Below are positions 25,175 through 33,257 of a stretch of 64,000 nt of DNA, piece by piece (position 1 is the first letter of the stretch; each line of letters starts with the position of its first letter). The notes beneath the pieces are model-generated. The model saw nothing but the letters and a program-made list of their open reading frames with translations, did no database searches and had not been told where the DNA came from. The stretch is from Flavobacterium sp. KJJ (GTDB lineage: Bacteria; Bacteroidota; Bacteroidia; Flavobacteriales; Flavobacteriaceae). The stretch spans positions 496,001 to 560,000 of the forward strand of contig NZ_JARP01000001.1 of NCBI RefSeq assembly GCF_000708595.2. Reading direction: 5' to 3'. Made by a program: the position numbers and the translations under genes.

Positions 25175-25265
25175 TTTGAGATTTCAGGTTTCAGGTTCTG
25201 GATAAAACTTGAAACTTGAAACTTGAAACTTGAAACTTGAAACCTGAAACTTGAAACCTGAAACA
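25175..25265. repeat. 7-bp tandem array with inverted flank
   Basis: Eight head-to-tail copies of AACYTGA run from 25207 to 25262. Just upstream, GATTTCAGGTTTCAGGTTC (25181-25199) is the inverse of the same words, so the whole can fold into a long hairpin between the convergent desulfurase and TsaC-like genes. Confidence 0.75.
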
Positions 25266-25276
25266 GAAAAAAATCA

Positions 25277-25837
25277 CTATTTTCGAATCACTTTTACCTG
25301 TGAATCATTCGTCAATTTTATAATGGTGGAAGGTTTTCCTGCAACTTTATCCTGATTCAATTTTACAACATAATCAACTCCGTTAATGATTTCAGGATTA
25401 ATGTCTTTGAAAGCAATAGGAGTGGACTGTCCAGAAATATTAGCCGAAGTTGAAACCAATGGCTTTTTCATTCGCTCTAATAATTTAAAACAAAAAGGTT
25501 CTTTTACGATGCGAACTCCAAGAGAATTATCAGCTGCAATTATATTTTTAGCAACGTTTCTTGGTTCGTCTAGAATTAATGTAGTTGGTTTTTCAGATAA
25601 ATCTAAAATTTGCCAAGCTACTTCTGGAATGTTTTTAAATACATTATACATCATTTTTTCGCCATTCATCAAAACAATCATACTTTGTGTTTCAGCACGC
25701 TGTTTTAGCTTGTATATTTTTGCAACTGCCTCTGGATTAGTAGCATCACAACCAATTCCCCAAACCGTATCTGTCGGATAAAGAATGATGCCGCCTTCTT
25801 TGATAACGTCGTAAGCGTTGATTATTTCTTCGTTCAT
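25277..25837 (-). CDS. L-threonylcarbamoyladenylate synthase family (TsaC/Sua5/YciO-like)
   Basis: 186 residues. The family makes threonylcarbamoyl-AMP for the t6A modification of tRNAs. KEGGIILYPTDTVWGIGCDA near the N-terminus, the KLKQR segment and the STSANISG motif (about 132) are the ATP/threonine-binding landmarks. At this length it lacks the Sua5 C-terminal domain. A second paralogue elsewhere could be the main t6A enzyme, so a YciO-like role cannot be excluded. Confidence 0.87.
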   Translation of the reverse strand: MNEEIINAYDVIKEGGIILYPTDTVWGIGCDATNPEAVAKIYKLKQRAETQSMIVLMNGEKMMYNVFKNIPEVAWQILDLSEKPTTLILDEPRNVAKNIIAADNSLGVRIVKEPFCFKLLERMKKPLVSTSANISGQSTPIAFKDINPEIINGVDYVVKLNQDKVAGKPSTIIKLTNDSQVKVIRK

Positions 25838-26044
25838 TGTAAAATGTTTGATAACTTATTATGTTGCAAAAATAATCTTTCTTGTTGGTATAAAGTTTAA
25901 ATTTAATTTAGAATAATGAAGTTTTTCTTATTTATAAGATTATTTTTGTTCTTTAAGTCAGAATATCAAAAAGAAATTTATTGTAAAAAATGCTTTTAAT
26001 AGTAGGCAATAATTTTTTTAACAGATTTAATTTTAAAATACCAC

Positions 26045-26830
26045 ATGTCTGAAAAATTAGTAAAAATAGTTATTCCTGTCTATAAGGATTATTTTGGTGA
26101 ACTTGAAGAAAAATCGTTTTTACAATGCTGTAAAGTCTTAAAAGACTACGAAATTGTAATTGTACATCCAGAAGGATTAAATTATTCTTATTTAACGGAT
26201 AAGTTTGATAATATTACTGCTAAAAGTTTTCCTAAAAAATATTTTGCTAACATTAACGGTTACAATGAATTGCTATTGTCAGATCTATTTTATGAAGCTT
26301 TTTTAGATTTCGAATACATTTTAATTTATCAATTAGATGCTTTTGTTTTTAAAAATGAATTAATAAAATGGTGCAAAAAAGGATATGATTACATTGGAGC
26401 ACCTTGGATCGCAACTTCTACAGATTCTTTTGGAATGAATATCTTCAACAAAGTAGCAAGATTATTCAGGTCAAAAAAGAAGAATGAACGCGAACAGACT
26501 TTCTTTAAAGTTGGCAATGGCGGACTTTCATTACGAAAAGTAGCTTCTCATTATGCAATTGCAAAACAGCATCAACAATTTATTTTTGATTTTTTACATG
26601 AAAAAGAAAAGAAAATTTATGCAATCGAAGACGTTTTTTGGTCTTTAAAAGGTCCTGAATTAGACCCGAATTTTAAAATTCCCGGTTATAAGGAGGCTGT
26701 TTACTTTGCTATTGATCGAAAACCTAATCTAGCAATGAAATTGACAAACAACGAACTTCCGTTTGGCTGTCACGGAATAAATAAACCTAAAGTAATCGAG
26801 TTTTGGAAACCACTAATTGATCAATATTAA
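26045..26830 (+). CDS. DUF5672 glycosyltransferase-like protein
   Basis: 261 residues. The YQLDAFVFKNELIKWCKKGYDYIGAPW region and the GNGGLSLRK segment are the hallmarks of DUF5672, a family found in surface-polysaccharide loci and probably with a GT-A-like fold. No signal peptide or membrane helix, so it acts in the cytoplasm. Its stop overlaps that of the convergent GT4 gene by 4 bases (TTAA). The sugar and acceptor are unknown. Confidence 0.8.
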   Translation: MSEKLVKIVIPVYKDYFGELEEKSFLQCCKVLKDYEIVIVHPEGLNYSYLTDKFDNITAKSFPKKYFANINGYNELLLSDLFYEAFLDFEYILIYQLDAFVFKNELIKWCKKGYDYIGAPWIATSTDSFGMNIFNKVARLFRSKKKNEREQTFFKVGNGGLSLRKVASHYAIAKQHQQFIFDFLHEKEKKIYAIEDVFWSLKGPELDPNFKIPGYKEAVYFAIDRKPNLAMKLTNNELPFGCHGINKPKVIEFWKPLIDQY

Positions 26831-27927
26831 GATACGCTTTTGTAAAAATCATAATAGTTTTTTTGCATAACATTCAAATCATGATTTTGTTTTACCAATT
26901 GAAAAGCATTCGTTTTTATGTTTTCCTCCAAATCAGGATTTTCTAAAATTTCGAGCACCCTTTTGGATAGTGTTTCCGTATCTTTTATCGAAGCTAAAAA
27001 TCCTGTTTTTCCGTCAACAATAACTTCTGGAATTCCTCCAGCTTTTGTAGAAACAACTGGAATTTTGCTTGCAAATGCTTCATAAATTGTCAGTGGAAGA
27101 CCTTCAGTAATTGAAGTTAACAAAAACACATCAAACTCAGGGAGAAGATCTATTGTGCTTCTAAATCCTGTAAAGAATAGATCATTCTCTAAAGAAGCAG
27201 CTTTTGCATATTTAATTAGATCTTTTTTTAGCGGTCCATCACCTATAACAATAAATTTTATAGGATAGTTTGTTCCATTATTCGTTTTAATTTTTTTTGC
27301 TGTATCAATAAAAGTATAGATATCTTTTTGATTAGTCAATCCGGCAATATTACCGACAATTTTGGTGTCTGGTGAAAAATTAAACTCTCTATGCAGTAGA
27401 TTTTGATTTGATTTATGGGTAAATTCTTCAACATTAATAGCGTCATAAATCGTTATTAAACGTTCTTTATTCGGAATGATTTTATCGAAAATGTCTTCTA
27501 CAGCTTTTGATACACAGACAATTTTCTGAATTTTAGGATGTGAATATTTATATCGATTCAAAAATTTATCTTTGATTTTGTTGTTTCTTTTTCTGCTTAA
27601 GATTAAAGAAGTGCATTTTTTTACGAATTTTAAAGCTATTAAACCTGCATTAAGTGCAGAAGAGTCATGAATATGCACAATGTTGATTGATTCTTTTTTA
27701 CAGATTTTTACAATTGCCACAGTTAGGTTGAAGAGTTTGAATTTGTTTTTTTTATAGGTAAAAAAAATAGCATTATCATTTTTGCAAATTGCGGCTAATA
27801 TGGAGTTGTGAGGGCATAAAATGTATTGTTTTAATTCACTTTTTTCTTTTAAAAGTTTATAAACAGTATACATTTGAGCATCACCACCTCTTAGTTCAGT
27901 TATTGATGTAATATTTAATATTTTCAT
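26827..27927 (-). CDS. Glycosyltransferase family 4
   Basis: 366 residues, GT-B fold. The N-terminal half has RGGDAQMYTVYKLLKEK and VHIHDSSALNAGL. The C-terminal half has the nucleotide-sugar motif ITEGLPLTIYEAFASK with PVVSTKAGGIPEVI, the GT4 EX7E region. Retaining enzymes of this family add sugars to LPS core, O-antigen or glycans. The context (InaA-like kinase, GT2, GT9) points to the LPS core or a surface glycan. The specific linkage cannot be read. Confidence 0.88.
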   Translation of the reverse strand: MKILNITSITELRGGDAQMYTVYKLLKEKSELKQYILCPHNSILAAICKNDNAIFFTYKKNKFKLFNLTVAIVKICKKESINIVHIHDSSALNAGLIALKFVKKCTSLILSRKRNNKIKDKFLNRYKYSHPKIQKIVCVSKAVEDIFDKIIPNKERLITIYDAINVEEFTHKSNQNLLHREFNFSPDTKIVGNIAGLTNQKDIYTFIDTAKKIKTNNGTNYPIKFIVIGDGPLKKDLIKYAKAASLENDLFFTGFRSTIDLLPEFDVFLLTSITEGLPLTIYEAFASKIPVVSTKAGGIPEVIVDGKTGFLASIKDTETLSKRVLEILENPDLEENIKTNAFQLVKQNHDLNVMQKNYYDFYKSVS

Positions 27928-28097
27928 TGTACGTCATATTTTCGATTGCAAAATAATAGAAGACAATTGTAAAATCTTTGTTGTAAAAGTTTTAAAAACA
28001 ACAGAATAAGCTTTTTTAATCCAAGAAAGTATTTGTCATAAAAGAATACAGAACTTAATAAATAAAGGTTTTTATTATTAGAATGAAAGCATTTAGT

Positions 28098-28105
28098 TAT
28101 TTTTG
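28098..28105 (+). promoter_or_regulatory. -7 promoter element of the InaA-like gene
   Basis: TATTTTTG, 26 bases before the ATG at 28132; no clear -33 TTG. Confidence 0.5.
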
Positions 28106-28131
28106 AACTTTAAATATTACAGATACTCGCT

Positions 28132-28899
28132 ATGCCTTTAAAAATCAACGAAAAATATAAGTCCGACGAAAATTATATATCACAGATTATCAATAGTTTT
28201 CAAACCTCTGGAGAACTTTTTGGCAATGGAGATCGTAATAAAATTAAATTGTTTGATTTAAACGGAAAAGCGATAAACATAAAATCGTTCAAAATCCCGA
28301 ATATCATAAACAAAATTGCCTATAAATACTTTAGAAAATCTAAAGCAAGACGCTCATTTGAATATGCTACGCTTTTGTTAGAAAAAGGAATTGGAACACC
28401 AGAACCAATTGCGTTTCTTGAAAATTTTAATTTTATTGGTTTAAAAGACAGTTATTATGCAAGTGAGCATTTAGTAACCGAATTGACATATAGAGAATTG
28501 GTAGAAATTCCTAACTATCCAGATCATGATAATATCTTAAGACAATTCACCAAATTTTCTTTTGATCTGCATGAAAAAGGAGTAGAGTTTTTAGATCACT
28601 CTCCAGGAAACACTTTAATTAAAAAAGTTTCAGAAAATCAATACGCATTTTTCTTAGTGGATTTGAATAGAATGAATTTTCACGACGCTATGAGTTTTGA
28701 ACAGCGTATGGATAATTTTAGACGTTTGACGCCTAAAAAAGAAATGATTGCGGTAATGAGCAATGAGTATGCTAAGTATTACAATGGTAAAACGGAAGCT
28801 GAAATTTTCGAAAAAATGTGGCAGGCAACTACTCATTTTCAAGAAGAATTCGCAAAAAAGAAAAGACTGAAAAAGAAACTTAAATTCTGGAAATCTTAG
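28132..28899 (+). CDS. Lipopolysaccharide kinase (Kdo/WaaP-InaA-like) family protein
   Basis: 255 residues with a protein-kinase-like fold: the catalytic-loop equivalent is EFLDHSPGNTL (about 165, HxxxxN) and the metal-binding Asp is in FFLVDLNRM. LPS kinases of this type phosphorylate Kdo or heptose of the inner core on the cytoplasmic face. The very basic C-terminus (KKRLKKKLKFWK) may bind the membrane. Its stop overlaps the convergent GT2 gene by 4 bases. Confidence 0.83.
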   Translation: MPLKINEKYKSDENYISQIINSFQTSGELFGNGDRNKIKLFDLNGKAINIKSFKIPNIINKIAYKYFRKSKARRSFEYATLLLEKGIGTPEPIAFLENFNFIGLKDSYYASEHLVTELTYRELVEIPNYPDHDNILRQFTKFSFDLHEKGVEFLDHSPGNTLIKKVSENQYAFFLVDLNRMNFHDAMSFEQRMDNFRRLTPKKEMIAVMSNEYAKYYNGKTEAEIFEKMWQATTHFQEEFAKKKRLKKKLKFWKS

Positions 28900-29666
28900 T
28901 TATTAGATCTGATTTTTTTAAGCTCCTGAAAACGCACTGCAACACTCAAAGCATTAAGATAGCAAATTATAATTCCTTTTTTTCCATCTAAGATTCCTAG
29001 CCGGAGTATATATTGATTTAAGAATTGATAAACCGGACGAATGTAAAAATGAAAAAAGTTAGGTTTGGTATTTTTTAACAGCTCTTCCTGAGCTTTCAGT
29101 TTTCCGTAAAAGACCATTTTTTGCTTGTAGTCTTCATATTTCGAGTACGAATAATGAATCAGTTTAGTTGTTAATTGACCAATTTTTCCATTTACAATTA
29201 ATTTTTCGTGAACAATTTTTTCATGATTATAAATAGCACTTTCTTTCTTAAAAAGTCGGATAATTTTATCAGTCTGCCAGCCGCTAAAGCGCAGTTTTTT
29301 ATTTTGAAACATAAAGTTTCTACGAACAAAATAAGCCGAAGCACTGTCTTTTTGATTAATCACCAAACTGATTTCTTTTTGAAGTTCAGGAGTCAGTCTT
29401 TCGTCAGCATCAACAAAAAGAATCCACGAATTTGAAGAAAGGCTTAAAGCAAAATTACGTTGAGAAGCAAAATTATCAAAAGCACGCTGCACTACTTTTA
29501 CATTGTTAAAAGAAGAAGCAATTTCAAAAGTTTTATCTGTGCTAAAAGAATCTACAACGATTATTTCATCGGCGAAAGCCAAATGATCCAAAACATCTTT
29601 AATGTTTTGTTCTTCATTATAGGTAATAACCAATGCGGTTAATGGTTGTTTTTCTGCCAAAATCAT
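28896..29666 (-). CDS. Glycosyltransferase family 2 (WaaE/KdtX-like)
   Basis: 256 residues, GT-A fold. ITYNEEQNIKDVL and the IIVVDSFSTDKT strand begin the nucleotide-sugar site, and LFVDADERL supplies the DxD-like motif. The short length and the NFASQRNFAL segment resemble WaaE-type LPS core beta-1,4-glucosyltransferases. The start overlaps the stop of the GT9 gene by 4 bases, so the two are coupled. Confidence 0.87.
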   Translation of the reverse strand: MILAEKQPLTALVITYNEEQNIKDVLDHLAFADEIIVVDSFSTDKTFEIASSFNNVKVVQRAFDNFASQRNFALSLSSNSWILFVDADERLTPELQKEISLVINQKDSASAYFVRRNFMFQNKKLRFSGWQTDKIIRLFKKESAIYNHEKIVHEKLIVNGKIGQLTTKLIHYSYSKYEDYKQKMVFYGKLKAQEELLKNTKPNFFHFYIRPVYQFLNQYILRLGILDGKKGIIICYLNALSVAVRFQELKKIRSNN

Positions 29667-30739
29667 TGTATTGAAGCGCTTAAATTTTGACTTAAGAACG
29701 ACTCTATTTCTTGTGCAAAAAAATCAGGCTTAAATTCCTGATATAAAGATAAAGCTTCTTTCTTGAGCATTTTTTCGGTTTTTTGCTCAAATAAATCAGC
29801 ACGATAATCTTTTAAATGAACAGAAAGATGATGAATTCCGTCCTCAAAAGTGGCCCAGATTTTCTTTTCAATCCACGGAGAAAAAATAATAAACGATGGT
29901 TTTTCAAGTGCTTTTGCCATATTTATTGCACCTCCATCATTTCCAACAATCAAATCACATTGATTCATTAGCCCGATGAATGAGCGCAAATCTCCTCCAA
30001 ATAAATCAAAATAAATTTTTGCTTGCGTTGAAGGTTTGCAGGTGTTAAAAACGGCTTTGGCTTCTTCTAGCTGTTTCGGAAAATAATTAAAAAGAATATT
30101 TACATCTGCGGTATCAGCTACGTAATCGACAACTTTAGACATAAACTCTAAAGGGTATGTTTTTAATTTTTCACTGCCCAAAAGACTGATCATAACAGTT
30201 TTTCGATCTTTTCGAACGTTGTGTTTTTCAAAAAGTGCCAAAGCTTGCTGATTTTCTTTTTCAGAAACAAATAATTTCGGAATCGGATCGATTTGAATTT
30301 TCAGATCTAAAGGTTCTAATAGCGAAAGGCGTCTTTCAATAGCTAAACCCAAATTTGTTTTAGGAAAAGGTTCAAACGCAACATTATCTGTATATAAAAA
30401 CTTTCTTCCTGGTTTTTTATATGATATTTTTCGTTTTGCATTGCTTAACAAAACCAATATCCAGCTTTCTAATTTCGAATAGGCATCAATTAATAAATCG
30501 TACTTTTCGTTTCGAATCTGAAGTCCAAGTTTTAATAATTCCTTTTTGCTTTTTCGATGTTTTTCTTCAAACAAAATAATATTGTCAATACTTGAATTGC
30601 CTTCTAAAACTGGAGTTGTTGAGGCATAAACCAAATAATCTATTTGAGCCTCCGGATAAGCAGTACGCAAATTGTTGCATATTATACTGCTGATCAAAAC
30701 GTCACCGATCATTTTTTGCTGAATTACAAGTATCTTCAT
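29663..30739 (-). CDS. Glycosyltransferase family 9 (heptosyltransferase-like)
   Basis: 358 residues, GT-B fold. QQKMIGDVLISSIICNNLR at the start and IVGNDGGAINMAKAL (about 268) are the family 9 landmarks (acceptor and ADP-heptose sites). The family builds the heptose region of LPS, but in flavobacteria the donor sugar is not certain. It is the first gene of the GT9-GT2 pair; a perfect terminator lies upstream, ending the neighbouring unit. Confidence 0.86.
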   Translation of the reverse strand: MKILVIQQKMIGDVLISSIICNNLRTAYPEAQIDYLVYASTTPVLEGNSSIDNIILFEEKHRKSKKELLKLGLQIRNEKYDLLIDAYSKLESWILVLLSNAKRKISYKKPGRKFLYTDNVAFEPFPKTNLGLAIERRLSLLEPLDLKIQIDPIPKLFVSEKENQQALALFEKHNVRKDRKTVMISLLGSEKLKTYPLEFMSKVVDYVADTADVNILFNYFPKQLEEAKAVFNTCKPSTQAKIYFDLFGGDLRSFIGLMNQCDLIVGNDGGAINMAKALEKPSFIIFSPWIEKKIWATFEDGIHHLSVHLKDYRADLFEQKTEKMLKKEALSLYQEFKPDFFAQEIESFLSQNLSASIQ

Positions 30740-30784
30740 ATAGAGAATTAAATCTTTTTAAGAGATTACAAATTGAAGCAAAAA

Positions 30785-30829
30785 AAATCCAAATTCCAAT
30801 TGATGATGATTGGAATTTGGATTTTTTAA
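30785..30829. terminator. Hairpin between GT9 and dapD
   Basis: A perfect 16-bp stem, 30785-30800 with 30809-30824, has loop TGATGATG, an A run on the left and a T run on the right. As dapD reads leftward into it, it ends the dapD transcript. Confidence 0.88.
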
Positions 30830-30847
30830 TATGTTTTTCCTTAAAAT

Positions 30848-31663
30848 TTATACAGCAACGTCGTATTCGCGAAGCGCATTATTTAATGAAGTTTTTAAAT
30901 CTGTAGATGGTTTACGAGTACCAATGATTAAAGCGCATGGCACTTGAAACTCTCCAGCTGCGAATTTTTTAGTATAACTTCCTGGAATAACAACTGAACG
31001 TGCAGGAACAAAACCTTTCATTTCAACAGGTTCGTCACCAGTTACATTAATAATTTTTGTTGAAGCAGTCAAGCAAACGTTAGCGCCCAGAACAGCTTCT
31101 TTACCAACATGCACACCTTCTACAACAATACAGCGAGAACCAATAAAAGCGCCGTCTTCTATAATTACAGGTGCAGCTTGCAATGGTTCTAAAACACCAC
31201 CGATTCCAACTCCACCGCTTAAGTGAACATTTTTACCAATTTGTGCACAGCTACCAACAGTTGCCCAAGTGTCAACCATAGTTCCTTCATCGACATAAGC
31301 ACCAATATTTACATAACTTGGCATCAAGATAACACCGCTTGAGATATAAGCTCCGTAACGTGCAACAGCATTTGGTACTACACGAATTCCTTTTTCAGCA
31401 TAACCTCTTTTTAGCAACATTTTATCATGATATTCAAAAATACCAGATTCCCATGTTTCCATTTTTTGAATTGGGAAATACATTACAACTGCCTTTTTAA
31501 CCCATTCGTTTACTTGCCATTTGTCACCAACTGGTTCAGCACAACGTAATTTTCCTGCATCAACCAATTCGATAACTTCTCTAATGGCATCAGTTGTTGT
31601 AGTTTCTTGTAATAAAGCTCTGTTTTCCCAAGCTTGTTCAATTATAGTCTGTAAAGAATTCAT
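30848..31663 (-). CDS. dapD: Tetrahydrodipicolinate N-succinyltransferase
   Basis: Converts tetrahydrodipicolinate to its N-succinyl form in lysine/diaminopimelate synthesis. The start at 31663 (MNSLQTIIEQAWENR) gives 271 residues, the usual DapD length. The 59 upstream in-frame codons overlap the promoter and are discarded. It has an N-terminal helical domain and then hexapeptide left-handed helix repeats (about 100-235), including VNIGAYVDEGTMVDTWATVG and GVGIGGVLEP. A TATCTTTG element lies 17 bases before the ATG. Confidence 0.95.
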   Translation of the reverse strand: MNSLQTIIEQAWENRALLQETTTTDAIREVIELVDAGKLRCAEPVGDKWQVNEWVKKAVVMYFPIQKMETWESGIFEYHDKMLLKRGYAEKGIRVVPNAVARYGAYISSGVILMPSYVNIGAYVDEGTMVDTWATVGSCAQIGKNVHLSGGVGIGGVLEPLQAAPVIIEDGAFIGSRCIVVEGVHVGKEAVLGANVCLTASTKIINVTGDEPVEMKGFVPARSVVIPGSYTKKFAAGEFQVPCALIIGTRKPSTDLKTSLNNALREYDVAV

Positions 31664-31679
31664 AAGTTTTAATTTTTGG

Positions 31680-31687
31680 CAAAGATA
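31680..31687 (-). promoter_or_regulatory. -7 promoter element of dapD
   Basis: CAAAGATA reads TATCTTTG on the minus strand, with the predicted start near 31676 and a leader of about 13 bases. Confidence 0.6.
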
Positions 31688-31724
31688 GCGTATTTGTAGA
31701 AAAGCAGAAAAGTAAAACCTTTTG

Positions 31725-31748
31725 AAAATGTTATATATGTAACATTTT
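31725..31748. promoter_or_regulatory. TGTTA-N6-TAACA palindrome, candidate Crp-family operator
   Basis: AAAATGTTA and TAACATTTT form a perfect 9-bp inverted repeat with a 6-base spacer, the spacing of Crp sites (TGTGA-N6-TCACA). It is centred about 60 bases upstream of the predicted dapD start and about 210 bases before the PAS gene. It differs from the ATGATA operators near cco. Confidence 0.4.
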
Positions 31749-31946
31749 GTTTTTAATTTGATAAATAAATTTTGTTCACATTTAAATTTATTTGAACATA
31801 AATTGCCTGTAAAAGTTTTTTTATTGTTAGAATATGACAAAAGTCAGATTTCTAAGTTTTTCTTCTTTTTACTTTCGCACTGTGATTCCGAAACAGCGAA
31901 AGCGGAATTATAAATGCCATTCCAAAACAAATTATAAGAAGTAAAT

Positions 31947-32576
31947 ATGAATCAGGAAAATCAACTTCAGAACAGAATTACAGTAATTGACAAAGAAGTT
32001 ACATGGGACAAAACCCAGGTAATCATGAGCAAAACAAATGCTTTTGGTATTATCGAATATGCCAATGAAGTTTTTGTAGATGTTTCAGGTTATGAAGATT
32101 ATGAGCTGATGGGACAGCCACACAATATTATTCGCCATCCCGATATGCCAAAAGTTATCTTTAAAGTGCTTTGGGAAAACCTGAAACAAGGAAAAAACTT
32201 CCATGCAATTGTGAAAAACCTTGCCAAATCAGGCCGATATTACTGGGTAATTACTGATTTTGAAATTGCGAAAGATGAAAATGGCGCGATTGTAAATTAT
32301 TTTGGAAGAAGACAATCAGTACCGCAAGAAGTTGTTGCGGTGCATATTGAGCCTTTGTATAAAAAGTTACTTCAAATTGAAGCAGCAAGCGGTGTAGAAT
32401 TTAGTGAAAAATACTTGATCGGGTTTTTAGAAGAGAAAAAGAGATCTTATGTAGAGTATATTAAAGAGCTGATTTACGAACATGAAAAAGCACAGTCTAA
32501 ATTCGCGCATTACGAAGAGCATGAAGATGAAGAAGAGGAAGAAAGAGGTTTTTTTAAAAGATTATTTAATAGGTAG
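31947..32576 (+). CDS. Stand-alone Aer-type PAS-domain protein
   Basis: 209 residues. Residues ~25-130 form a PAS domain of the aerotaxis-receptor type: GIIEYANEVFVDVSGY, then NIIRHPDMPKVIFKVLW and SGRYYWVITDFEI, the stretch that in Aer binds FAD. It has no membrane helix and no methyl-accepting, kinase or output domain. The C-terminal part is helical and ends in an acidic run (EDEEEEE) followed by RGFFKRLFNR. It may be a soluble redox or oxygen sensor acting through a partner. The cofactor is inferred from family resemblance only. Confidence 0.82.
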   Translation: MNQENQLQNRITVIDKEVTWDKTQVIMSKTNAFGIIEYANEVFVDVSGYEDYELMGQPHNIIRHPDMPKVIFKVLWENLKQGKNFHAIVKNLAKSGRYYWVITDFEIAKDENGAIVNYFGRRQSVPQEVVAVHIEPLYKKLLQIEAASGVEFSEKYLIGFLEEKKRSYVEYIKELIYEHEKAQSKFAHYEEHEDEEEEERGFFKRLFNR

Positions 32577-32614
32577 ATAAATTGTTTTTTTTTTTAGGTT
32601 TTGAATATTTGCAT

Positions 32615-32647
32615 AAATCCGTTTTGAGTTTTCAAGGCGGATTTTTT
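32615..32647 (+). terminator. Terminator after the PAS gene
   Basis: A 13-bp stem with two G-U pairs (32615-32627 with 32632-32644), loop GTTT, then a T run. Confidence 0.8.
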
Positions 32648-32695
32648 ATTGAGTTACGGTTTATTTTTTGTGAAGAATGAGAAAACTAAAATACT

Positions 32696-32703
32696 TATCT
32701 TTG
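32696..32703 (+). promoter_or_regulatory. -7 promoter element of ruvX
   Basis: TATCTTTG ends 14 bases before the ATG at 32718. This excludes the longer in-frame start at 32649. Confidence 0.6.
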
Positions 32704-32717
32704 ATAAAAATTACAAA

Positions 32718-33134
32718 ATGCCAAGAATTCTATCCATAGATTACGGACAAAAACGCACCGGAATTGCCGTTACAGACGAAATGCAAATTATTGCATCGGG
32801 CTTAACTACTATTCCTACGAATACTTTAATCGACTTTTTAAAAGATTATTTCGCAAAAGAAAAAGTAGAAGTTGTATTGATTGGTGAACCCAAACAAATG
32901 AATGGCCAGCCATCAGAAAGCGCACCGATAATTAAAGGTTTTGTAACGCACTTTTCTAATATTTTTCCAGATATGAAAGTAGTTCGTGTTGATGAGCGCT
33001 TTACCTCAAAAATGGCTTTTCAAACGATGATCGACAGCGGATTGAGTAAGAAACAGCGACAAAATAAAGGATTGATAGATGAAATTTCAGCCACAATTAT
33101 GCTTCAAGATTATCTTTCGTCTAAAAGATTTTAA
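32718..33134 (+). CDS. ruvX: Holliday junction resolvase-like RNase (YqgF/RuvX)
   Basis: 138 residues from the ATG at 32718. An RNase H-fold nuclease implicated in 16S rRNA 5' processing and Holliday junction resolution. The catalytic acidic residues are visible in ILSIDYGQKRTG (Asp), VRVDERFTSKMA (Glu) and LIDEISATIML (Asp). Normal family length. The next rightward genes are mqo and, further on, def-DUF5606-mazG. Confidence 0.92.
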   Translation: MPRILSIDYGQKRTGIAVTDEMQIIASGLTTIPTNTLIDFLKDYFAKEKVEVVLIGEPKQMNGQPSESAPIIKGFVTHFSNIFPDMKVVRVDERFTSKMAFQTMIDSGLSKKQRQNKGLIDEISATIMLQDYLSSKRF

Positions 33135-33228
33135 AAACTTCCTGCTTAAATTCTTATGCCATTTTATTTTTTATAATTTTCTAACTTTTATCATGTAAAT
33201 TTTAGTTTTTTTTTGCAATTATATAAAG

Positions 33229-33236
33229 TACCTTTG
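33229..33236 (+). promoter_or_regulatory. -7 promoter element of mqo
   Basis: TACCTTTG, 21 bases before the ATG at 33258. A TTG at 33213 is closer than the usual -33 spacing. Confidence 0.55.
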
Positions 33237-33257
33237 CACTTTAAATAAAATACTGTT

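Noticed and set aside
25207..25262. Regular repeats that might be a CRISPR array
   Set aside because: The unit is 7 bases, contiguous and without spacers, and no cas gene is present. It is a simple tandem array.
31664..31840. A 59-residue N-terminal extension of dapD
   Set aside because: It covers the -7 promoter element and is unlike any DapD; the ATG at 31663 gives the normal length.
31872..31908. An H-type RNA pseudoknot before the PAS gene
   Set aside because: The second and third arms abut with no linking base across a 7-bp stem, which is not sterically possible. The stems can only be alternatives.
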